This document shows, piece after piece, positions 6,480-11,155 of a DNA stretch of 11,155 nt. The translations under genes were made by a program, and so were the position numbers. The notes beneath the pieces are model-generated. The model ran no database searches and was not told the DNA's origin. It saw only the letters and a list, made by a program, of their open reading frames with translations. Source of the DNA: Woeseia sp. (GTDB taxonomy: Bacteria; Pseudomonadota; Gammaproteobacteria; Steroidobacterales; Woeseiaceae); assembly GCA_018701055.1 (NCBI GenBank), contig JABIUH010000057.1, positions 1-11,155 of the forward strand. Reading direction: 5' to 3'. Position 1 is the first letter of the stretch. Each line of letters starts with the position of its first letter.

Positions 6480-8010
6480 ATTGAGGGGTGATTTGACGCA
6501 AAAGTTGTTGGCTGCACATGTAGCCGGGTGTGCCCGTGACTGAACCGCACGGATAGACGCCCGACCCACAGAGATAGACATTTTCAAGATCACCGAATCG
6601 ATAGAAATTATTCTCTGCATCGGAAGAGTAGTTTCGATCAAAAAAGGTTTGGCCTCCCGTTAACATGGTGTGATCCAGATTGCCGCCGGGAAACAAGAAC
6701 AATTCCTGTAAATCTTTCGGTGTCAGCATGCGAGACCAAACGCAGTCTTCGGGATTATTTACAAAGGCCAGCACTTTACGCTTCGCCTCTTCCTCGATCT
6801 CGGGCAATGCTGCACCATTATTCGCCAAAGAGAAATTCTTAAAGAAAACCGCAAGACGGTCGTAGGGCTCCGCATGATTCAGCTGACGCATAGCAGCGCC
6901 TTCACAATAGATCTGCATATAGCCCGGCACATAATCGACCCCATCATCGGTCACCGCCAAAGCAGCGCGCTCAAAGTCGGCTAACGAGTCCACATCAAAA
7001 ATGAATCGAAATGCCGCATCCGAATCGGCAGCATTACTGCCATGCTTCCATTGCACCGGATTCCTGAACATGAGGTTTAGTTTGCCGCTGCTGCCACGAA
7101 ACTTCTGCTGGCCTGTTTTTTCAAGCTCTGTGTCGGTCCCGACAAGCTTTGTCGCCGTTAGCGGGTCCGTGCCTAGAATCAAGAAATCATAGCTCGCAGT
7201 GCGCTCCCGGCCGCTTTCCTCGAAGGTAACAACGTTCGAGTCGGAATCAACATCGATTACCTTACTATCAACATGAATATCGACGCCGAGTTCGGCATTT
7301 ATCTCCCCGAGAACTTCGGTAATTCTCCAAATGCCACCCTTTACGAATCCGTAGTACCCGTCGAAAATCGATCCGGAGTCCATCAAGGGAAGCGTGAAAG
7401 CTGAGTACGGATCATCAAGTGGCACAGGACCGCTTTCGGTAACGGTCATCGCCATATAGATCTTGCTACGCTCGCTCGTAAAGTAGTGATCTAACAGGCT
7501 GCGTGCGCTACCCGATATCCACAAATCAGTGAGCACCTGTCCAAGCACATCAGTCGCTTCTTTTATCGATGGCGGCTTGGCCGCCGCATAACCCGATTGC
7601 AAATACTCAACGACTTTCGCCTCATCCGCTCGAAACGCTTCGACTTTGCCACGCTCACCCCATTTGGCTGCCAGTTCGCGGTCTAATTCGACAGGGTCTC
7701 GATATATCCAAGTGGGTTCATCTTCGCCAGCTATGTGGATAAATTTTGGATGATCCGGCACGAACGTTTTAAGTCGCTGCGCGAGCCCGGTGTCCTTGAA
7801 CACGAAGTCCTGCATCAGTCCGAGTACAGAGGCGCCGAGCGCATAGTTTTGAGCCTGACCAGCAATCATTGCGCTGTCAGAAATACAGGCACCGCCGACC
7901 CTCGACGCTCGCTCAATCATAGAGACCTTGTGACCAGCCCTTTGCAGATAATTGGCGGCAACCAGACTGTTGATTCCTGCGCCTACGATAAGAATACTTT
8001 TCGATTGCAT
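6478..8010 (-). CDS. FAD-dependent oxidoreductase, phytoene desaturase/PYROXD2-like
   Basis: Member of the flavin amine oxidase/CrtI-like superfamily (510 residues, normal length); the substrate is unknown. The N-terminal dinucleotide-binding fold is visible as ILIVGAGINSLVAANYL (6-22), with Glu33 at the end of the second strand (MIERASRVGG, 31-40). The C-terminal FAD-contacting segment VYLCGSGVYPCGSVTGTPG (about 477-495) is typical of COG1233 proteins. The third glycine of the usual GxGxxG is Ser15; relatives normally read GAGHNG there. It is not flanked by other carotenoid genes (no crtB, crtE or crtY), so a carotenoid role is not supported. The closest general resemblance is to PYROXD2-type proteins. 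The Shine-Dalgarno is poor. It is followed on the same strand by tdk and faces away from the MFS gene across a long spacer. Confidence 0.9.
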   Translation of the reverse strand: MQSKSILIVGAGINSLVAANYLQRAGHKVSMIERASRVGGACISDSAMIAGQAQNYALGASVLGLMQDFVFKDTGLAQRLKTFVPDHPKFIHIAGEDEPTWIYRDPVELDRELAAKWGERGKVEAFRADEAKVVEYLQSGYAAAKPPSIKEATDVLGQVLTDLWISGSARSLLDHYFTSERSKIYMAMTVTESGPVPLDDPYSAFTLPLMDSGSIFDGYYGFVKGGIWRITEVLGEINAELGVDIHVDSKVIDVDSDSNVVTFEESGRERTASYDFLILGTDPLTATKLVGTDTELEKTGQQKFRGSSGKLNLMFRNPVQWKHGSNAADSDAAFRFIFDVDSLADFERAALAVTDDGVDYVPGYMQIYCEGAAMRQLNHAEPYDRLAVFFKNFSLANNGAALPEIEEEAKRKVLAFVNNPEDCVWSRMLTPKDLQELFLFPGGNLDHTMLTGGQTFFDRNYSSDAENNFYRFGDLENVYLCGSGVYPCGSVTGTPGYMCSQQLLRQITPQ

Positions 8011-8591
8011 ATTTAGAACTTGGTTCGTCGTTGTCTAAGAGACCTAAAACTTTCACGGAGCATAGCAAGAGCCTCGTCCAAACTGAATCGCCAAAGAAAT
8101 CATCCCTTAGTCCCACCGGACATTAACTTAGTTTGTTTTATGTAAAGCCCACGCGGAACCCTTTCAAGCGAAGAAAAGTGTAAGAGATTTAGTGTGTCCT
8201 AGTAGCGCCGAGCAGTATCAAGGAAAGATTAATGAGCATGGATGCCCATACAAGAAAGCAAAAGCATCAGCAAATCCCGCACAGAAGTGGAAGTGTTTGT
8301 TCCACGCAATGTGAGTGTCATTTATTCGCCGAGCGATCAGAAATTTCAGATTGAGCAATAGATATCGTTGGATCTTGATGATTGTGACGGATTTAATCCC
8401 TACGACACTGCATCGATCTATAAAAAGCCAGTAGTGACCCCAATCGACATTCACTGATCCAGAACTATTCTCGTGGTTATATTTCCAGGCAACCGGTAAG
8501 TTCGACTCTTAGAACCGCATTTCAACGCCAATTGCTAATCCGACGGCTGTTGATCAAGAATAATTATTACGACTAAGGGGTCGCTCGACGC
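8011..8591. other. Long divergent intergenic region
   Basis: This 581-nt spacer lies between the minus-strand oxidoreductase and the plus-strand MFS gene. It must contain both promoters, but I found no pair of consensus -35/-10 boxes I would defend. The part next to the MFS gene is AT-rich (around 8550-8570, including the palindrome TTGATCAA at 8550-8557). AAGGGG at 8575-8580 is a plausible ribosome binding site 11 nt before the MFS ATG. The centre (8242-8457) holds a small interrupted ORF described separately. No RNA gene, repeat or mobile element was recognised. Confidence 0.6.
8242..8457 (+). pseudogene. Small unrecognised ORF interrupted by an in-frame amber codon
   Basis: From ATG 8242 the frame reads 39 codons (ending SPSDQKFQIEQ), then TAG at 8359-8361. 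It continues open for 31 more codons (including DLDDCDGFNPYDTASIYKK) to TGA at 8455-8457. Both halves have protein-like composition: mixed charged and hydrophobic residues before the stop, and an acidic stretch then GFNPYDTA after it. This suggests a former gene of about 70 codons with one nonsense change. No family is recognised. The Shine-Dalgarno AAGGA at 8220-8224 is too far from this ATG and fits a different frame better. Alternatives are a genuine 39-residue protein or chance open frame; I rate decay of a small gene only slightly above chance. Confidence 0.3.
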
Positions 8592-9836
8592 ATGGTGGAA
8601 ATCTTGCAAATTACGGCAAGGTCTAGTGGGTGGACAGTGGTTGCAGCGTCGACGATCGGCATGTCGACGGGACCCTCTCAGTACGCGTTTGGATCACTGG
8701 CATTATTCATAGGACCATTGAGCGCTGAATTCGGCTGGGATCGGACCGAGATCAGCCTCGCATCCACCGTATTTACAATTACGCTGCTTTTCAGCCTGCC
8801 AGTTGCCGGCTGCATAGTCGACGTAATTGGATCTAAACGGCTTCTGATCCCATCAATGCTACTGGTCGCCCTCCTTCTTGCATCCATCCCGATGTTCGTC
8901 AGCGAGCCCTGGCATCTCTGGTTAATCTTTGGACTGATCGGCAGCCTCGGAGCGGGCGCCAACGCGCTTCCTTACATGCGCACCGTAGCGGCATTGTTTA
9001 ATCGACAACGTGGGCTGGCTATTGGCCTTACCTTGGCCGGTGCTGGCCTCGGCTATACCTATGTGCCGCCGTTATTACGCCACGTCATCGATACTTACGA
9101 TTGGCGTAGCGCCTATTTTATTCTCGCCGCAATAATAGTTTTTGTCGCATTACCCGTTGTTGGTTTGTTTTTTCGCGAAGCGACGGACGAACCGAGCTCA
9201 CAAAATGATTCAAGCACAGAACGCAAACCTGGTTCCCTAGTTAATTTTGACCGCAATCAAGCGCTCCGATCCCCAATATTTTGGAATCTGTTCGCGATTT
9301 TCGGACTGCTCTCATTTAGCTTGTACGGCTTCATGATTCACAGCGTATCGCTCCTACAAGACCGGGGAATGTCCGCCAACGAAGCGGCTCTAGGCGCAAG
9401 TACTATCGGCATAACGATCGTGATTGCGCGAGTGATTATCGGTTATTTGTGTGATCGCATTTTTGCACCACGTGTTGCGGTCGTCACATTCGCGTTGTCT
9501 ACCATTGGACTTGCGATCTTTGCCTCCGGAGCGATTGATACAAGCGCGTTCTTTGCATTGGTTCTCATCGGTTTTAGCATTGGCGCCGAAATTGACATGA
9601 TGACGTACCTGACGACGCGCTACTTTGGCATTCGCCACTTTGGCGAAATTTACGGCATACTTTTTGCCTCGCTACTTATCGGCACATCGCTTGGTCCATT
9701 ACTATTCGGTTGGAGCTATGACACCGATGGTTCCTATGTTCGTATTCTATGGATAGCGGCTGTGAGCACTGGGATCGCAACACTATTGTGTTTTTTACTA
9801 CCGCAATACTCAACAGTGAACGGAGATACTGAATGA
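8592..9836 (+). CDS. MFS transporter, monocarboxylate/oxalate-formate antiporter type
   Basis: Inner-membrane secondary carrier of 414 residues with about 12 hydrophobic spans in two halves, separated by a hydrophilic loop (about 196-225). The cytoplasmic loop 2-3 motif is present in modified form as GCIVDVIGSKR (73-83), with a second-half counterpart GYLCDRIFAPR (284-294). RGLAIGLTLAGAGLG (140-154) and GAEIDMMTYLTTRYFG (331-346) are typical of the MCT/OxlT-like branch, which carries small organic anions; the substrate here cannot be read from sequence. ATG 8592 is preceded by AAGGGG at 11 nt. Its TGA overlaps the ATG of the AhpD-like gene (ATGA), so the two are almost certainly one transcription unit. 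They may act on the same compound, the carrier importing or exporting what the enzyme handles; that is inference. Confidence 0.9.
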   Translation: MVEILQITARSSGWTVVAASTIGMSTGPSQYAFGSLALFIGPLSAEFGWDRTEISLASTVFTITLLFSLPVAGCIVDVIGSKRLLIPSMLLVALLLASIPMFVSEPWHLWLIFGLIGSLGAGANALPYMRTVAALFNRQRGLAIGLTLAGAGLGYTYVPPLLRHVIDTYDWRSAYFILAAIIVFVALPVVGLFFREATDEPSSQNDSSTERKPGSLVNFDRNQALRSPIFWNLFAIFGLLSFSLYGFMIHSVSLLQDRGMSANEAALGASTIGITIVIARVIIGYLCDRIFAPRVAVVTFALSTIGLAIFASGAIDTSAFFALVLIGFSIGAEIDMMTYLTTRYFGIRHFGEIYGILFASLLIGTSLGPLLFGWSYDTDGSYVRILWIAAVSTGIATLLCFLLPQYSTVNGDTE

Positions 9837-10423
9837 CCGCTTGGATTCAAATGATTCAACCAGAAGCCGCTGAAGGGAAATTGCGCGACGTTTATGCCGC
9901 AGTTACGTCCCCACATGGCACCGTTGATAACGTAATGAAAGTGCATTCACTGCAACCGAAAACAATGCTCGGCCACTTACAACTATATAAAAGCATCCTC
10001 CATAACCCGGATATGACCCTGTCTGTCGGTTTTTTGGAAATTGTCGCCAGTTACACCAGCATGATCAACAACTGCGCTTATAGCTTGACGCATCACTTCA
10101 ACAACGCGCGTCATTTAATGGCAGACGATGCCCGTGCCGAACGAGTGTTTCAGGCACTGGAGCGAAACGAGCCTGCTGCAGAGTTCTCTGGAAGGGAACT
10201 GGCGTTACTTAACTACTCTGCGGAGCTAACTCGAAATGTTGGCGGCATTACCCAAAGTGAAGTAACGAATGCCAAGAACGAAGGGTGCTCTGATCAGGAA
10301 ATACTTGAGGTGAATCAAGTTGTCGCTTATTTCAATTATTCAAATCGAGTATTGAATGGCTTAGGCGTGACGACTGAAGGTGATGTTGTTGGCTATTACT
10401 CGAATGATGCGGAGATTGTTTAG
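9833..10423 (+). CDS. AhpD-like / carboxymuconolactone decarboxylase family protein with CxxS motif
   Basis: All-helical protein of the AhpD/CMD superfamily (196 residues), most like the 'peroxidase-related' group. Canonical AhpD active sites follow E-x11-C-x2-C-x3-H. Here the spacing is exact, with Glu69, Cys81 and His88, but the second cysteine is Ser84 (NCAYSLTHH). A CxxC-dependent thiol peroxidase or disulfide reductase reaction would therefore not work in the usual way. The protein could be a single-cysteine enzyme, a decarboxylase or hydrolase-like member, or non-catalytic. The remainder (RELALLNYSAELTR, 196-residue length, C-terminal NYSNRVLNGLGV) is intact and family-like. It begins inside the MFS stop codon (ATGA), implying translational coupling. 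No strong terminator follows; a decayed gene begins 44 nt downstream. Confidence 0.85.
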   Translation: MTAWIQMIQPEAAEGKLRDVYAAVTSPHGTVDNVMKVHSLQPKTMLGHLQLYKSILHNPDMTLSVGFLEIVASYTSMINNCAYSLTHHFNNARHLMADDARAERVFQALERNEPAAEFSGRELALLNYSAELTRNVGGITQSEVTNAKNEGCSDQEILEVNQVVAYFNYSNRVLNGLGVTTEGDVVGYYSNDAEIV

Positions 10424-10466
10424 AGAAATTTGTAACCAAATCTTTGCTAGCTGACTATAGGCACGT

Positions 10467-10992
10467 ATGAGACGCATAATAATTTGGCTAAGCATGCTGC
10501 TGGCTTCAACCGCATCCTTCGTAGATCACAAAGCTGTCGTCCAGTCCATCCTGGAAAACATTGCGAATGATTTCGACGAAAGCTGGGCATTTACCGAGAC
10601 AACAACTGAGGATGATAGTGAGTTCATAGGCCGCTTTGACCCTAGCATGGCCGACGGCCGACTGTGGAATTTACTTAGCGTCGACGGCCGATGGCATGGC
10701 CTTTGATCTGATTTCGATGGACACACTTGATCTACTGGAAGAAACAGAAAGCTATTGGATATTCAGATTCGTACCGACGGCTGGAGATGACACGACCAAG
10801 ATGCCGAAAAGTTTATGCAGAAAGTCTCCGGCACGCTAAAAATCATTCGTGCCGGAAATTACCCGGAATACATCCGACTGCAAAACGACAAACCAATAAG
10901 GCCCGCCTTCGGCGTTAAAATTAAGGAGTTCCTTAACATTGCTCAAGTTTGGCCAAGCGATGGAAGACGGACCGATTGTTCTGTCTGTGTGA
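10467..10992 (+). pseudogene. Decayed gene for an exported protein of unknown function (three frame changes)
   Basis: One protein can be followed across two reading frames. Frame 1, from ATG 10467, gives a signal peptide (RRIIIWLSMLLASTASF) and a mature start through NLLSVDGR near 10691, then stops at 10704. The other frame carries the sequence on from about 10711 (MDTLDLLEETESYWIFRFVP) to about 10797. The first frame resumes around 10794-10800 (DQDAEKFMQKVSGTLKIIRA) and runs to KIKEFL near 10934. The second frame again continues from about 10942 (LKFGQAMEDGPIVLSV) to TGA 10990-10992. Residue composition stays coherent across each switch, whereas the alternative frames turn to noise and stop. 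A deletion near the first junction is likely. No family is recognised; it looks like a small periplasmic or secreted protein. It is not expected to be functional unless the changes are sequencing errors. Confidence 0.75.
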
Positions 10993-11001
10993 CGTATTTA
11001 T

Positions 11002-11155
11002 TTACTGATCTTGCGCCTCGAATGACGCCTGCGGGATTTCCCAATCGACACCGTCAATGTACTTCTTGAACCACTGCAACTCATTGGAATAGAGAATACG
11101 CAACAAACGAGGCTCCCCCACTCCATGCCCTTGCCGGGGAAACTTGATGTAGCGA
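11002..11155 (-). CDS. S9 family (prolyl oligopeptidase type) peptidase, C-terminal end only
   Basis: The last 50 codons of a minus-strand gene whose body lies beyond the right edge. The visible segment reads KFPRQGHGVGEPRLLRILY and then ELQWFKKYI, ending SFEAQDQ before TAA at 11002-11004. The G-H-G with the following EPR and a terminal amphipathic W-F-x-K-Y helix is the usual end of S9 alpha/beta-hydrolase peptidases. The His is the third member of the catalytic triad; the Ser and Asp would lie off-window. A short tail after the hydrolase helix is normal. The gene converges on the decayed gene with about 9 nt between stops. Subfamily (dipeptidyl peptidase IV, acylaminoacyl peptidase or another S9 group) cannot be decided from this fragment. 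Confidence 0.8.
   Translation of the reverse strand, partial: RYIKFPRQGHGVGEPRLLRILYSNELQWFKKYIDGVDWEIPQASFEAQDQ

Noticed and set aside
6478..8010. Reading the FAD oxidoreductase as a carotenoid phytoene desaturase (crtI)
   Set aside because: The fold is shared, but there are no other carotenoid genes around and the motif differs; a PYROXD2-like protein of unknown substrate is the safer call.
8232..8354. 40-codon plus-strand ORF starting at ATG 8232 with AAGGA 7 nt upstream
   Set aside because: The ribosome binding site is good, but the product (MSMDAHTRKQKHQQ...) is rich in His, Gln and Cys in an unpatterned way. It could be a leader peptide, but nothing beyond the Shine-Dalgarno supports it.
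8218..8454. Minus-strand open frame of 78 codons in the long spacer
   Set aside because: No ribosome binding site or recognisable family. It is antisense to the interrupted plus-strand ORF, whose residue composition looks more protein-like.
10428..10441. ATTTG-TAAC-CAAAT stem after the AhpD-like gene, considered as a terminator
   Set aside because: Only five AT-rich base pairs and no following T-run; too weak to terminate.

Overview
The window looks like the chromosome of a Gammaproteobacterium with roughly balanced GC. The System I (Ccm) cytochrome c maturation operon, the thymidine kinase closely resembling the E. coli enzyme, and a GspA/ExeA-type ATPase with an FHA tail all point that way. 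The genus cannot be fixed from the sequence; a marine or otherwise free-living heterotroph is only an impression.

Left third (1-4226, minus strand, transcribed right to left): ccmA-ccmB-ccmC-ccmD-ccmE-ccmF. ccmF runs off the left edge, so ccmG and ccmH, which usually follow, would lie outside. CcmAB form the ABC exporter part, CcmC with CcmD loads haem onto the periplasmic chaperone CcmE, and CcmF takes haem from CcmE for ligation to apocytochrome c. Four of the five junctions are 4-nt ATGA overlaps, so the operon appears translationally coupled. ccmA seems to start at a TTG codon.

Middle (4227-8010): a 272-nt divergent spacer separates ccmA from a plus-strand gene for an AAA ATPase (ExeA-like) fused to a C-terminal FHA domain. 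It converges on tdk with a shared TTAA at the two stop codons. Upstream of tdk on the same minus strand lies a phytoene-desaturase/PYROXD2-like FAD oxidoreductase of unknown substrate.

Right third (8011-11155): a 581-nt spacer holds a small ORF interrupted by an amber codon. It is followed by a tightly coupled pair: an MFS carrier of the monocarboxylate/oxalate-formate type and an AhpD-like (carboxymuconolactone decarboxylase family) protein whose CxxC motif reads CxxS. Next is a clear pseudogene of an exported protein, with three frame changes. Finally there is the extreme C-terminus of a minus-strand S9 (prolyl-oligopeptidase type) peptidase containing its catalytic His.

The ccm operon and tdk are ordinary housekeeping genes. 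The points that deserve a second look are the ATPase-FHA fusion with its altered Walker B, the CxxS AhpD-like protein coupled to an MFS carrier, and two decaying or interrupted genes. I saw no CRISPR array, tRNA/rRNA, insertion sequence or phage module.
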